DNA of 64,000 bases from Cellulosimicrobium cellulans (GCF_006539945.1 NZ_BJNZ01000006.1:1-64000), one strand, 5' to 3'; shown: positions 8,612 to 17,614, counted from the first letter of the stretch. Program-made: numbers and translations. The notes: a model not told the origin generated them from the sequence alone.

Positions 8612-11600
8612 GTGATTGACGAGACGACCGGGGGGCGTGTGCACCGACTGTCCAGTCACACGAGAAAGTTGGATCCAGTGGTACGACGACGTACACCGGC
8701 GCGCACGCGCCACGCGACCCCACTACGCAGAGCGATCGGCGGCGGGCTCGCCGCCGCGCTCTCCTTCGGGACCCTCGGCACCGCTGTCGTCCTGGCCCCG
8801 TCAGCCGCTGCAGAGGTGCCCGACGACGAGCTGGTCCTGCACTACGACTTCGAGCCGTCCCAGGTGTCCGGCGGAGTGATCGAGGACCTGTCCGCCAAGG
8901 GCCTCGACGGGACTCTGGTCAACGCCGACAACGCGACCTTCCCGCAGGGCCACACCGACGGCAGCGCAGCGCTCGAGCTCCCCGGCGGCTCGACGGGCTC
9001 CACCACCGCCCCCTACGTGCAGATCCCCAACGGAGTCTTCGAAGGCCTCGAGGCCGCCACGATCTCCACCTGGGTTCGCTGGGACGGCGGAGCCGACTTC
9101 CAGTGGGTCTACAACCTCGGCCGAGACAACAACCGGGCCACGTTCCTCACGCCATCCTTCGGCGGCGACCCACGATCGCGCTCGTCGATCAAGCCGGTCA
9201 ACAACAACGCCGAGGTCGGCGTCTCCAGCATCGGCAAGCTGCCGACCGGTGCCTGGGTCAACGCCGTCACCGTGATCGACCAGACCACGATCACCTACTA
9301 CCTCAACGGCATCAAGGTCGGCTCGACCAACGCCACCCTCGACCTCGACGCCGTCATGCACTCCCCGAGCAACACCACGTCCGGGTTCCTCGGCAAGCCA
9401 TTCTGGGGCGGTCACCCGTTCTTCGACGGTGCTCTGGACGACTTCCGCGTCTACGGCACTGCCCTGGGCGCCGAACCCGTCGCCGAGTTGTACGGGCAGG
9501 ACCTGCCCACCCTCGAAGGCGTCGCGCAGACCTCGTTCTCGGTCGAGACCACCAGGGGCACGGCCCCCTCGCTCCCGGCGACGGTCTCCGGCGACTTCAG
9601 CGACAGCATCCAGCGCGCCGTGGGCATCACGTGGGACGAGGTGGACCCCGGCGCCTACGCTCAGCCCGGACGATTCTCCGTCAACGGCACCGTCGAGGGC
9701 ACCGACCAGGTGGTCACCGCGAACGTGCGCGTCACGCTCCCCGGCCAGACCACGATCGACCTCGCCGAGAGCACCGGGGCCTTCCACGGTGGCGCGTCAG
9801 GCACCCTGTACGGCCTGTACGACCAGGGCCTGCCATCGAACAACCTCGTCGACGCGATCAACCTGCGCACCGTGGCCACCAAGGCCCAGGACGGCCCCCA
9901 GCACCCCGGCGCGGACGCGCTCGAGGTCGTCAAGCCGCTGGCAGACTCCTCCGACGGCGACGTGTACATCTACATGACCGACATCCACCGCGGCTTCCCC
10001 TACCAGTGGCCCGGCAGCACACCCCAGCAGAAGCTCGACCTGTACATGGAGAAGCTCGAGAAGCAGGTCGACCAGGTCCTCGAGCTACCCGCCGAGTACC
10101 AGGACAACATCGTCCTCATGCCCTACAACGAGCCCGAGGGCAACATGTTCGGCACCGGTGAGTGGAGCTACAACCGCGTCAGCTGGCTCAACAACCCCAC
10201 CGACTTCTTCGCCGCCTGGGACCGTGCCTACACCATGATCAAGACCAAGTGGCCCGAGGCCCGCATCAGCGGACCCAACACGAGCATCCTGTACAACCAG
10301 GTCTACGGCTTCATGGAGCACGCCGTCGAGGCCGGAACCGTTCCCGACGTCATCGCCTGGCACGAGCTCTCCGACCCCGCCACGATCCGCAGCTCCGTCG
10401 ACCGGTACCGCGGCTGGGAGGACGAGATCTTCGCCGGCACGGACCTCGAAGGCACCCACCTGCCGATCAACATCACCGAGTACGCCTTCAACTACCACAC
10501 CTCCGTGCCCGGGCAGATGATCCAGTGGGTGTCCGCGCTCGAGGACAAGAAGGTCTTCGGAGACATCGCGTACTGGAACATCGACGGCAACCTGTCCGAC
10601 TCCGCCGTCCAAGCCAACCGCGCCAACGGCCAGTGGTGGCTGCTCAACGCCTACGCCCAGATGAGCGGCGACACCGTCAAGCTCACACCGCCGCGCCCGA
10701 ACGTCAGCTACACCCTGCAGGGCGTAGCGACCCTCGACCGGGACAAGGCACAGGCCCGCACGATCCTCGGAGGCGCCGGTGGCGAGAGCTTCGTCACCTA
10801 CGAGAACGTCCCCACCGACCTGCTGGGCCAGAAGGTCCATGTCCAGGTCCAGGAGATCGGCTGGACCGGGCAGATCGGCGACTCCGCCAACCCGCCCACC
10901 GTCGCCGAGTACGACGCCCAGATCAGCAACGGCGGGCTCGTCGTCCACTTCGGCGGCGAGCATGTCCCGGCCATGAACGCCGAGTCGGCCTACCAGATCA
11001 TCCTCACCCCCGGCGCGAACGCGTCCGCTTCCTCGACCAGTCCGACGATCTGGGACGCGACGTACGAGGCCGAAGACGCCGCTCACACCGGCTCCGGCTG
11101 GTCCCTGAACGGCCCCGAAGGTGGACCCACGCGTCAGGGCAGCTTCTATACCTCGGGCGAGTACAACGTCGGTGGCTTGCGCACCGGATCCAACGTCACG
11201 CTCGATTTCGCCGTCGACGTTCCTCAGGACGGCACCTACGACCTGAGCGTGTTCGCGAACTCGCTCAACACGTACAACGCGATCCAGGAACAGGGCCCCA
11301 CCAATGTGTTCCTGCGCGTGGACGGCGACGCCGCCACCGAGCAGGAGATCCACCTGCCCCTCGGGTACAAGTGGGTCGTGTGGGACCACGCCGACACCAC
11401 CGTCGACCTCACCGCCGGGGAGCACACCATCACCCTGGCCGCCCGCAGCCTGGACGGCACGGGCGAGACCAAGGGCGACGCCATCGTCGACAAGATCGAC
11501 CTGTCCCTGGCCAACCCCGAGCACACCCAGGAGATCTACGAAGCCGAGTACGCCTCCCTCGACGGGGCACAGCTCGACTACACCGTCCCGGACGTGTCCG

Positions 11601-12640
11601 GCTCCGGCGTCGCGAGCATCGGCGCGGACCAGTCCGTGACGTTCTGGGTCTACTCCCCAACCGACGCCGGCGCCCACCTCACCGTGGACGCCACCGGCGA
11701 CGGCGAGCGTGCCCTGGTGGTCAACGACCGCCAGATCACCACCCAGAACGAGGTCACCACGTTCCTCATCGGCGGGATCAACAAGATCACCGTCCAGGGC
11801 ACGGCGGGCACCACGCTCGTCGACCGCCTGCGCGTCGAGTTTGACGACGAGTCCCTGACCGGCACCGCCTACGAGGCCGAGGACGGCGAGCTCGCCGGCA
11901 CCGCCCAGGCGTCCGACCTGACCCTGGCCAGCGGCGGCAAGACGGTGACCAACGTGGGAGGCGATCCAGGCAACGCCAACACCCTCACGTTCACCGACGT
12001 GGAGGCCCCCGAAGCCGGCACGTACGCGATGACCGTGCGTTACTCCAACCAGGAGCAGTCGCCGGCCACGCACTACAACCCCGACCCGCTCGCCCGCTAC
12101 GCCCACATCTCGGTCAACGGCGGCGAGGTCCAGAAGGTCCCGTTCCCCCACTCGTTCCACCAGAACAACTTCTGGGACCTGACCGTGTTCGTTGAGCTCG
12201 ACGAGGGCACCAACACCATCCGGTTCTCGTCGGAGGAGAAGCCCAACTTCGACGGCGTGACCTACGCCTCGGACGCCTGGCCGGACGTGCTGCTGCGCTC
12301 GAAGTACGCGCCGAACCTCGACAAGATCACGATCACCCCGGCTACCGCGGTCGAGGCCGACGAACTCGACGTCTCGGTAGAGGCGACGCCGCGCTGCCTA
12401 GCTGGCAAGGCCTACCTCGCCGTGCGGGCGACGAACAACGAGGACGGGCCGGTGGACATCACCGTCACGACCCCGTTCGGCACAAAGACGTTCGCCGACG
12501 TCGCACCGGGCAAGAACGCGTACCAGTCGTTCAACTCGCGCGCCACGAACCTGGCCCCAGGAACCGCGACCTGGGAAGTCACTCACGAAGACCAGGCCAC
12601 CACCCTCACGGCGGACTACCAAGGCACCCAGTGCGGGTGA
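8612..12640 (+). CDS. Secreted multidomain glycoside hydrolase (clan GH-A core, LamG and CBM35-like modules)
   Basis: A 1342-residue exported enzyme. In order: a signal peptide (RR-rich, cleaved near APSAAAEVP, about residue 68), a LamG/jelly-roll domain (about 75-290), a Big_4-like Ig domain (about 295-375), a catalytic barrel (about 380-690), three CBM35/CBM6-like modules each opening with YEAE (about 817, 975 and 1087) and a C-terminal beta domain (from about 1245). The barrel shows YNEPE (candidate acid/base Glu507) and ITEYAF (candidate nucleophile Glu623), as expected for clan GH-A with some resemblance to GH39. I cannot assign a family. A GTG at 8612 is the first start; GTG 8678 would give a more typical signal peptide. 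It probably depolymerises an arabinose-containing plant polymer to feed the importer. Confidence 0.85.
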   Translation: MIDETTGGRVHRLSSHTRKLDPVVRRRTPARTRHATPLRRAIGGGLAAALSFGTLGTAVVLAPSAAAEVPDDELVLHYDFEPSQVSGGVIEDLSAKGLDGTLVNADNATFPQGHTDGSAALELPGGSTGSTTAPYVQIPNGVFEGLEAATISTWVRWDGGADFQWVYNLGRDNNRATFLTPSFGGDPRSRSSIKPVNNNAEVGVSSIGKLPTGAWVNAVTVIDQTTITYYLNGIKVGSTNATLDLDAVMHSPSNTTSGFLGKPFWGGHPFFDGALDDFRVYGTALGAEPVAELYGQDLPTLEGVAQTSFSVETTRGTAPSLPATVSGDFSDSIQRAVGITWDEVDPGAYAQPGRFSVNGTVEGTDQVVTANVRVTLPGQTTIDLAESTGAFHGGASGTLYGLYDQGLPSNNLVDAINLRTVATKAQDGPQHPGADALEVVKPLADSSDGDVYIYMTDIHRGFPYQWPGSTPQQKLDLYMEKLEKQVDQVLELPAEYQDNIVLMPYNEPEGNMFGTGEWSYNRVSWLNNPTDFFAAWDRAYTMIKTKWPEARISGPNTSILYNQVYGFMEHAVEAGTVPDVIAWHELSDPATIRSSVDRYRGWEDEIFAGTDLEGTHLPINITEYAFNYHTSVPGQMIQWVSALEDKKVFGDIAYWNIDGNLSDSAVQANRANGQWWLLNAYAQMSGDTVKLTPPRPNVSYTLQGVATLDRDKAQARTILGGAGGESFVTYENVPTDLLGQKVHVQVQEIGWTGQIGDSANPPTVAEYDAQISNGGLVVHFGGEHVPAMNAESAYQIILTPGANASASSTSPTIWDATYEAEDAAHTGSGWSLNGPEGGPTRQGSFYTSGEYNVGGLRTGSNVTLDFAVDVPQDGTYDLSVFANSLNTYNAIQEQGPTNVFLRVDGDAATEQEIHLPLGYKWVVWDHADTTVDLTAGEHTITLAARSLDGTGETKGDAIVDKIDLSLANPEHTQEIYEAEYASLDGAQLDYTVPDVSGSGVASIGADQSVTFWVYSPTDAGAHLTVDATGDGERALVVNDRQITTQNEVTTFLIGGINKITVQGTAGTTLVDRLRVEFDDESLTGTAYEAEDGELAGTAQASDLTLASGGKTVTNVGGDPGNANTLTFTDVEAPEAGTYAMTVRYSNQEQSPATHYNPDPLARYAHISVNGGEVQKVPFPHSFHQNNFWDLTVFVELDEGTNTIRFSSEEKPNFDGVTYASDAWPDVLLRSKYAPNLDKITITPATAVEADELDVSVEATPRCLAGKAYLAVRATNNEDGPVDITVTTPFGTKTFADVAPGKNAYQSFNSRATNLAPGTATWEVTHEDQATTLTADYQGTQCG

Positions 12641-12666
12641 GGCTCGCACTGTGATGCCCCATTGAT

Positions 12667-12710
12667 GGCAGGGCCGGTCCAGGTGAACGCTCATCTGGAC
12701 CGGCCCTGCC
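12667..12710 (+). terminator. Terminator after the secreted hydrolase
   Basis: A perfect 16-bp GC-rich inverted repeat (12667-12682 with 12695-12710) and a 12-nt loop lie 27 bp after the stop codon. There is no long T tract, as is usual for actinobacteria. The remaining sequence to 12895 holds only a short 8-bp-arm stem-loop (12844-12868) and no gene I can support. Confidence 0.8.
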
Positions 12711-12892
12711 ACGCCACCACCGGCACACGCCGCGTACGCGTGTGAGTCACCCACGGACGTTTGGTACTGGACGCCGCTGGGCGTTCGATAGTGGTGTGCG
12801 AGTGGTGGTAGCTCATTGGCGGCCCACTGTCGCCTGACTGATGCGGAGTCTTCCCCGAGCAGACTCCGAGCTGCCAACCCTTCGCGGGTTAA

Positions 12893-12914
12893 CTAGGGCG
12901 CGTCTCTCAAGTCG
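12893..12914 (+). repeat. Left terminal inverted repeat of the IS5-type element
   Basis: The tip GGGCGCGTCTCTCAAGTCG (from 12896) matches the reverse complement of the right end at 15 of 19 positions. It is preceded by C-TA, the TA being repeated after the right end, which fits insertion into CTAG with a TA duplication, as known for IS427-group IS5 elements. Confidence 0.75.
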
Positions 12915-12957
12915 GAGGCCCCGGCCTGGTGGTCGTTGATGCGGCAGAATCTCGGCT

Positions 12958-13302
12958 GTGATCAGGGTTGGCTTCACGCGCAGCATCGAGGACAACTACG
13001 AGGCGATCGTGCTGCTGGACGTGGAGTCGGGAGACACGATCGAGTTTCAACGCTCGCTTGCCCACGATCCGCAAGACGTGGCGCTGGGAATGGAGACCTA
13101 CGCGATCGTGCGTGATGGTGCAGCCGTGCACTACGGCGGGCTTGTGCGGTTCGATGTGCAGGGCGACGTCCTTGCGCTCGAACTGGACTCTGAGGCAGCC
13201 GGAGTACTCGAGCTGCCCAACCTGGTCGAACTCGCCCTGGACGGAGCGGCAGCCGAGATCATCGAGCAGCACCTGCCTCGGATCGTGGCGCCGACTCGTT
13301 AG
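12958..13302 (+). CDS. Imm10-like immunity protein
   Basis: A 114-residue soluble protein. Its core, FQRSLAHDPQDVALGMETY followed by HYGGLVRF and a final EIIEQHLPRI helix, matches the Imm10 pattern (QRS...QDxxLGM...YGGI...) of immunity proteins found in polymorphic toxin loci. No toxin gene lies nearby, so it is an orphan. The start is a GTG with little visible ribosome binding site (possibly leaderless), 60 bp inside the left end of the insertion sequence. It is convergent with the transposase, with the two stop codons adjacent (13300-13305). The family call is from motif recognition; its real partner is unknown. Confidence 0.7.
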   Translation: MIRVGFTRSIEDNYEAIVLLDVESGDTIEFQRSLAHDPQDVALGMETYAIVRDGAAVHYGGLVRFDVQGDVLALELDSEAAGVLELPNLVELALDGAAAEIIEQHLPRIVAPTR

Positions 13303-14190
13303 TCACGGTGTGCTCGACGCCCAGAGCAGGATCGCTGCGAGAACGGCGCCGCCTCGGTAGACGAGCGCGTGTTTGTCGTAGCGGGTCGCGAGTGCTCGCC
13401 ATTGCTTGATGCGGTTGAAGAACCGCTCGACCGTGTTGCGGCCCCGGTAGGCGACGGGGTCGTAGGTCACGGGCCGTCCGCCTCGTGACCCACGCCTGCG
13501 ACGGTGAGCCTGCTGATCGCGAGGCTCGGGGATGACCGCGACGATGCCGCGCCGGCGCAGCTCGGCACGGATCGCGCGCGAGGAGTACGCCCTGTCGCCC
13601 AACACGGCGTCCGGGGTGGTGCGCGGTCTTCCCGCCCCCACCCGGGGGACCCGGATCACATCCAGCAGCGGCAGGCACATCGGCGCGTCACCGCCCTGGC
13701 CTGGTCCCACGAGTACCGCGAGCGGTCGCCCGTTGCCGTCGACCGCGGCATGGATCTTCGTCGACAACCCGCCACGGACCGGCCCAGCGCGTGGTCAGCC
13801 GGTTCGCGCCGTTCCAGATTCTTGTGATTCGTCGGTGCCCCCTGTGGTCCGGGGCAAGGTCGCGGCGTGCTGGTGGGCCCGGTTGATCGTGGAGTCAACG
13901 CTCACCCGCCAGTCGATGCCACCGTTCGCGTCCGCACGGACCTGCAGGGCCGTCAGGATCTTGTCCCACGTCCCGTCGCGGGAGAACCGCGCGTGGCGCT
14001 TCCACGCGGTCTGCCAAGGCCCGAACCGCTCGGGAAGATCACGCCACGCGACCCCGGTCCGATACCGGTGAACGATCCCCTCGACGACCTGGCGATGATC
14101 CCGCCACGGACGCGAGCGACCCGACACCTTCGGCATCAACGGGCCGATCACCGCCCACTGCTCATCCGACAACTCTCGACCACGATCCAC
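13303..14190 (-). pseudogene. IS5-family transposase, frameshifted
   Basis: The N-terminal part (about 14190-13830) encodes ELSDEQWAVIGPLMP, WRDLPERFGPWQT and the first catalytic region with VDSTINRAHQH. The C-terminal part (13767-13303) encodes TKIHAAVDGNGRPLAV, the second aspartate in LGDRAYSS, and the catalytic glutamate region NTVERFFNRIKQWR. The two lie in different frames joined by a short third-frame piece (APTNHKNLERREPADHALGRS). The first change is at AGGGGGC (about 13850), compatible with the programmed -1 shift used by many IS5 elements. The second, near 13775, looks like loss of one C before GTGGCGGGTTG and has no slippery run, so it probably inactivates the gene. The start is uncertain (GTG 14190 or TTG 14205). 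Confidence 0.82.
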
Positions 14191-14218
14191 GACCGCACTC
14201 TGCAACGTCGCGGCGGTG

Positions 14219-14240
14219 CGACTAAGGAGACACGCCCTAG
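14219..14240 (-). repeat. Right terminal inverted repeat of the IS5-type element
   Basis: The reverse complement reads CTAGGGCGTGTCTCCTTAGTCG. It matches the left end apart from a few positions and is followed by TAG, restoring the split CTAG target. Confidence 0.75.
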
Positions 14241-14255
14241 GCGTCGCCAGCTGCG

Positions 14256-14301
14256 AGGGCGTGTCTCCAGACCTCTCACCCGAGGTGCGGAGACACGCCC
14301 T
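14256..14301. repeat. 46-bp palindrome made of two IS-tip copies
   Basis: AGGGCGTGTCTCCAGACCTC (14256-14275) and its inverse (14282-14301) are complementary at 18 of 20 positions around a 6-nt spacer. Each arm begins with the same AGGGCGTGTCTCC tip as the right end of the adjacent element, 18 bp away. It may be a tiny non-autonomous derivative, an abutted-end footprint or a hairpin terminator. From here to 14556 I see no supportable gene. Confidence 0.7.
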
Positions 14302-14556
14302 TGCTGCGTCCACGAGTCGGTCTCGTCCACGGGCATCCGTCCCCTCGCTCCGTTCGGAGCGGCGCGGCGCTTACCAGCTGGGGTTTGCCGATCAGCAAGT
14401 TTCCTTGCCGCTCTCCGTCCAGGGCCCACATGCTCGGTCCGGTCGCCCTCACGCTTCGTGAGATCGACCGACCCGCGCTGACAGGGACCGGGTCGACATG
14501 TCGGGCACGACCTGTCTGCGCCGCGATCTCTCGCGCCCTCCACCGGAAGGACTCCT

Positions 14557-16170
14557 ATGACCTCGACCCCCGTCACGGCAGCAGCCGACGGCTCGTCCAC
14601 GATCGACGATCCGCGCCGACGCCGTTCGATCCTGCTCGCGGTGAGCCTTGCGCTCATGGCCGTGGTCGCCTCGGTGTCTGGACTGAACGTAGCCCAGCCG
14701 CACCTCGCGCTGGAGTTCTCCGCCTCGCAGAGCGAGGTGCTGTGGATGATCAACACCTACACGATCACCCTGGCCGCGCTGCTGCTGCCTCTCGGCGCCG
14801 TCGGGGACCGGTGGGGCCGCCGACCGGTTCTCTTGATCGGCCTCCTCGTCTTCGGCGTCGCGAACGTCGCGGCTGGTCTTGCACCGACCATCGGAGTCAT
14901 GGTGGGTGCGCGGCTGGCCAGCGGTGTGGGCGCCGCGCTCGTCATGCCCGTCACGCTGTCGGTGATCACGTCCACGTTCCCCGACGGAGAACGGTCCAAG
15001 GCCATCGGAGCATGGACCGCGGTCGCCGGCGGCGGCGGGATCCTGGGCATGTACCTCTCGGCACTGTTGGTGGATGTGGCCGACTGGCGGTTCCTGTTCG
15101 TCTTGCCGGTCCTGCTCGTCGTCGCCGCAGGCGTGGTCGCGCTGCGCTCCGTGCCGAACTCGCGGGAACATCGGTCGCACCGCTACGACATCGTCGGCGC
15201 GCTCACCTCGGTCGTCGCCGCGGTCGGGTTCACCGTCGCGCTGCACGAGGGCCCTGAGCGAGGATGGTCTGCCCCGGTACCGAGCGTCAGCCTCGTCCTG
15301 GCGCTCGCGGGCGCGGTGGGCTTCGTGCTGTGGGAGCTGCGCACCCCTGCGCCCCTGTTGGACGTCCGCCGGTTCCGCACTCGGGGGCTGTCCAGCGGGT
15401 CGACCCTTCTGCTGGTGATGTTCGGGGTGCAGGCCGGCGTCTCCCTGGTGCTCTACCCCTTCTTCCAGGTCGTGCTCGGCTGGACCGGGCTGCTGTCGAC
15501 CCTTGCCATGATGCCGATGGCACTGCTCATGATGCTGATGTCCGGTCTTGCTCCTCTCGTCGCCGCTCGCGTGGGCGCCCGGGCCACGATGGCTGCCGGC
15601 GTGCTGATCGCCGGCGCAGGGCTCGCGACGATGGCCTCGCTCGTGTCCGTGGAGGGCGGCTACCTCACCGTCCTGCCGGGGCTCGTCGCCATGGGCCTGG
15701 GCATGGGACTGGCCATGACTCCTTCTACCGAGGCCATCACGTCCTCCCTGCCACGCGAGCAGCAGGGTGTGGCCTCGGCCCTGAACGACCTCACGCGCGA
15801 GCTCGGCGCGGCTCTCGGCATCGCACTGCTCGGGGCGCTGCTGACCGCCGGCTACCGCACCGCGGTCGAACCGCAGCTGGTGGGCGTGCCTGCCGCGGTC
15901 GCCGACGACGCCCGAGACGGGATCGCCAACGCCGTTGCGGCCAGCGCGGACGCGGGGCCCCTGGCCGCCCAGGTCGTCCGCGCAGCTCAGGAGTCCTTCG
16001 TCACCGGCTGGCAGCAGTCGATGTGGATCGGCGCCGCCGTCATGGCAGCCATGTTCGTCGTCGTCCTCCTCCGTGGCCCGCAGCGAGGACCCACGCTCTC
16101 CGCCCCGACGCCCGAGCCGTCGCTCGAGACCGACGCCGACCAGCCCAGCCACCCGCTCACCGCGAAGTGA
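14557..16170 (+). CDS. MFS transporter, DHA2 (14-helix drug exporter) family
   Basis: A 537-residue proton-driven exporter with about 14 predicted membrane helices. The DHA2 signature regions are visible: NTYTITLAALLLPLGAVGDRWGRR (loop 2-3 motif A, about residues 65-90) and GVGAALVMPVTLSVI (motif C-like). The ATG follows GGAAGGA with good spacing. The next gene downstream, a helix-turn-helix/cupin regulator, may control it. The substrate cannot be read from the sequence; family members export antiseptics, antibiotics or metabolites. The last 30 residues form a hydrophilic tail. Confidence 0.9.
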   Translation: MTSTPVTAAADGSSTIDDPRRRRSILLAVSLALMAVVASVSGLNVAQPHLALEFSASQSEVLWMINTYTITLAALLLPLGAVGDRWGRRPVLLIGLLVFGVANVAAGLAPTIGVMVGARLASGVGAALVMPVTLSVITSTFPDGERSKAIGAWTAVAGGGGILGMYLSALLVDVADWRFLFVLPVLLVVAAGVVALRSVPNSREHRSHRYDIVGALTSVVAAVGFTVALHEGPERGWSAPVPSVSLVLALAGAVGFVLWELRTPAPLLDVRRFRTRGLSSGSTLLLVMFGVQAGVSLVLYPFFQVVLGWTGLLSTLAMMPMALLMMLMSGLAPLVAARVGARATMAAGVLIAGAGLATMASLVSVEGGYLTVLPGLVAMGLGMGLAMTPSTEAITSSLPREQQGVASALNDLTRELGAALGIALLGALLTAGYRTAVEPQLVGVPAAVADDARDGIANAVAASADAGPLAAQVVRAAQESFVTGWQQSMWIGAAVMAAMFVVVLLRGPQRGPTLSAPTPEPSLETDADQPSHPLTAK

Positions 16171-16322
16171 GCACCATGGCCGACAGCACGCCCATGCGCA
16201 GGGCCTGCCCGGGGCCCAGTCCAGGCAGACCTACCTGACCGCCCTCGAACGGGCCGCGACCTCATGACCACGACCTCATGACCACGCCCACCGCGCGGCA
16301 TGCGCGCTGGCAGACTGACCGT

Positions 16323-16925
16323 ATGCCCGCCGACACCGACCGCACCCTCGACGCCGTCGGCGCACGCCTGAAGCTGCTCCGGCAGCGACGCGGGCTCACC
16401 CTGGCCGAGCTCGCCGACCAGACCGGCATCTCCGTCAGCACGTTGTCGCGCCTCGAGGCGGGTCTCCGCCGGCCCACCCTCGAGCAGCTGCTGCCCCTCG
16501 CACGCACCTACGGCGCGACACTCGACGAGCTCGTCGACGCTCCGGCAACCGGCAACCCCCGGGTCAACCTGCGCCCCATTCCCTGCGCCGACGGCTCCGT
16601 CATCCTCCCGCTGACACGCCGCCCGGGCGGCATACAGGCCTACAAGTTCATCCTCCCCACCGGCGACGACGACAAGCAGCCCGAGCTGCGCACCCACGAA
16701 GGGCACGACTGGGTCTACGTCCTCAACGGTGCGCTCCGGCTCGTCCTGGGCGAGCACGACCTCCTCCTCGAACCCGGAGAGGCCGCCGAGTTCGACACCC
16801 GGACCCCGCACTGGTTCGGCGCCACCAGTGCTGGCCCCGTCGAATACCTCAGCCTGGTCGGACGACAAGGCCAACGTGCCCACGTCCGCGCGTCGTCCGA
16901 GCGTGACCGCCACGCCCACCCCTGA
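16323..16925 (+). CDS. XRE family regulator with C-terminal cupin domain
   Basis: A 200-residue DNA-binding protein. An HTH_3 domain occupies about residues 10-65 (LTLAELADQTGISVSTLSRLEAG, split by the turn), and a cupin_2 domain occupies about residues 110-185 (HEGHDWVYVLNGALRL then LEPGEAAEFDTRTPHWF). The histidines could hold a metal or sense a small ligand. I start at the ATG of MPADTD because the longer open frame has no ribosome binding site; the transcript may be leaderless. It lies 150 bp after the exporter gene, and a regulatory link is plausible but unproven. Confidence 0.85.
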   Translation: MPADTDRTLDAVGARLKLLRQRRGLTLAELADQTGISVSTLSRLEAGLRRPTLEQLLPLARTYGATLDELVDAPATGNPRVNLRPIPCADGSVILPLTRRPGGIQAYKFILPTGDDDKQPELRTHEGHDWVYVLNGALRLVLGEHDLLLEPGEAAEFDTRTPHWFGATSAGPVEYLSLVGRQGQRAHVRASSERDRHAHP

Positions 16926-16980
16926 ACCTGCATCCACGACCGCGCTCCGCAAGGCCGGGTGTCGCCGCTCGGGCGAGGGG

Positions 16981-17316
16981 CTAGTCCGGGCGGGGTGCGT
17001 ACATGATGACCGCGACGCCGGCGAGGCAGAGCAACGCGCCGGCGACGTCCCAGCGGTCCGGTCGGAAGCCGTCCACGACCATGCCCCACGCGAGCGACCC
17101 GGCGACGAACACCCCGCCGTAGGCGGCGAGGATGCGACCGAAGCTCGCGTCGGGCTGGAACGTCGCGACGACGCCGTAGAGTCCGAGCGCGACGACGCCC
17201 GCCCCGATCCACAGCCAGCCCCGGTGCTCGCGCAACCCCTGCCACACGAGCCACGCCCCGCCGATCTCCAGCAGCGCGGCGAGCACGAACAGCGGGATCG
17301 AGCGCGCGAGGTCCAT
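16981..17316 (-). CDS. YnfA/UPF0060 family small membrane protein
   Basis: A 111-residue integral membrane protein with four predicted helices. It carries the family features [31 protein letters not shown] and [19 protein letters not shown]. The length matches the family (about 108-112 aa). UPF0060 proteins resemble small multidrug resistance transporters, but their substrate is unsettled. It is convergent with the cupin regulator, 55 bp apart. Confidence 0.9.
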   Translation of the reverse strand: MDLARSIPLFVLAALLEIGGAWLVWQGLREHRGWLWIGAGVVALGLYGVVATFQPDASFGRILAAYGGVFVAGSLAWGMVVDGFRPDRWDVAGALLCLAGVAVIMYAPRPD

Positions 17317-17395
17317 GCGCGCCAGGGTAGGCGAGCGTGTGCGCACACCCTGGGGGCCCGAGTCCGGGTGCGGCCGGCGCGGGCCGCCGTGGGTG

Positions 17396-17614
17396 CTACC
17401 GCCGGATCTGCTCCAGCGGCTCGGCGAGCCGGGTGCACTCGCTGCACCGCAGCCGTCGCGCCGTCCGCACCACGGGGTTCCCCACGGAGCTGGCGGGGAT
17501 CCGGATCCGCACCTCTCGCGTGTGCTCCGCGCACGTGGCTGCGCCGCACTCGCTGCACACGGCCGTCGCGGGCCGTCCGTCGCGGGAGGTGGTTCCGCAC
17601 TCTGCACACTGCAT
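17396..17614 (-). CDS. Small zinc-ribbon protein (DUF2180-like)
   Basis: A 72-residue protein with three pairs of CxxC knuckles: MQCAECG at the start, [10 protein letters not shown] in the middle and RCSECTR near the end, and a histidine in AEHTRE. This pattern predicts two bound zinc ions and matches small cysteine-rich proteins of the DUF2180 type. The function is unknown. It is one of several short genes transcribed leftwards here and could be read through from the acetyltransferase gene, although a hairpin lies between. Confidence 0.65.
   Translation of the reverse strand: MQCAECGTTSRDGRPATAVCSECGAATCAEHTREVRIRIPASSVGNPVVRTARRLRCSECTRLAEPLEQIRR

Larger units (their letters stand above)
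12896..14237 (-). mobile_element. IS5-family (IS427-group-like) element with an Imm10 passenger gene
   Basis: A 1342-bp unit bounded by imperfect terminal inverted repeats starting GGGCG-GTCTC and flanked by TA on both sides inside a split CTAG. The transposase occupies the right two thirds on the minus strand. The left 400 bp hold an Imm10-like gene, its stop codon directly abutting the transposase stop. Typical IS427-group elements are only about 850-900 bp with the end repeat just after the transposase. I find no such repeat between the transposase and the immunity gene, so the immunity gene appears to lie within the transposable unit. The transposase reading frame is broken, so this copy is probably not autonomous. 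Confidence 0.7.

Noticed and set aside
12844-12868. Stem-loop with 8-bp arms before the insertion sequence
   Set aside because: It is too far from any stop codon and too short to call; chance pairing is likely in this GC-rich sequence.
14302-14556. Possible fragment of a recombinase between the IS and the exporter
   Set aside because: No frame gives motifs beyond low-complexity arginine-rich sequence.
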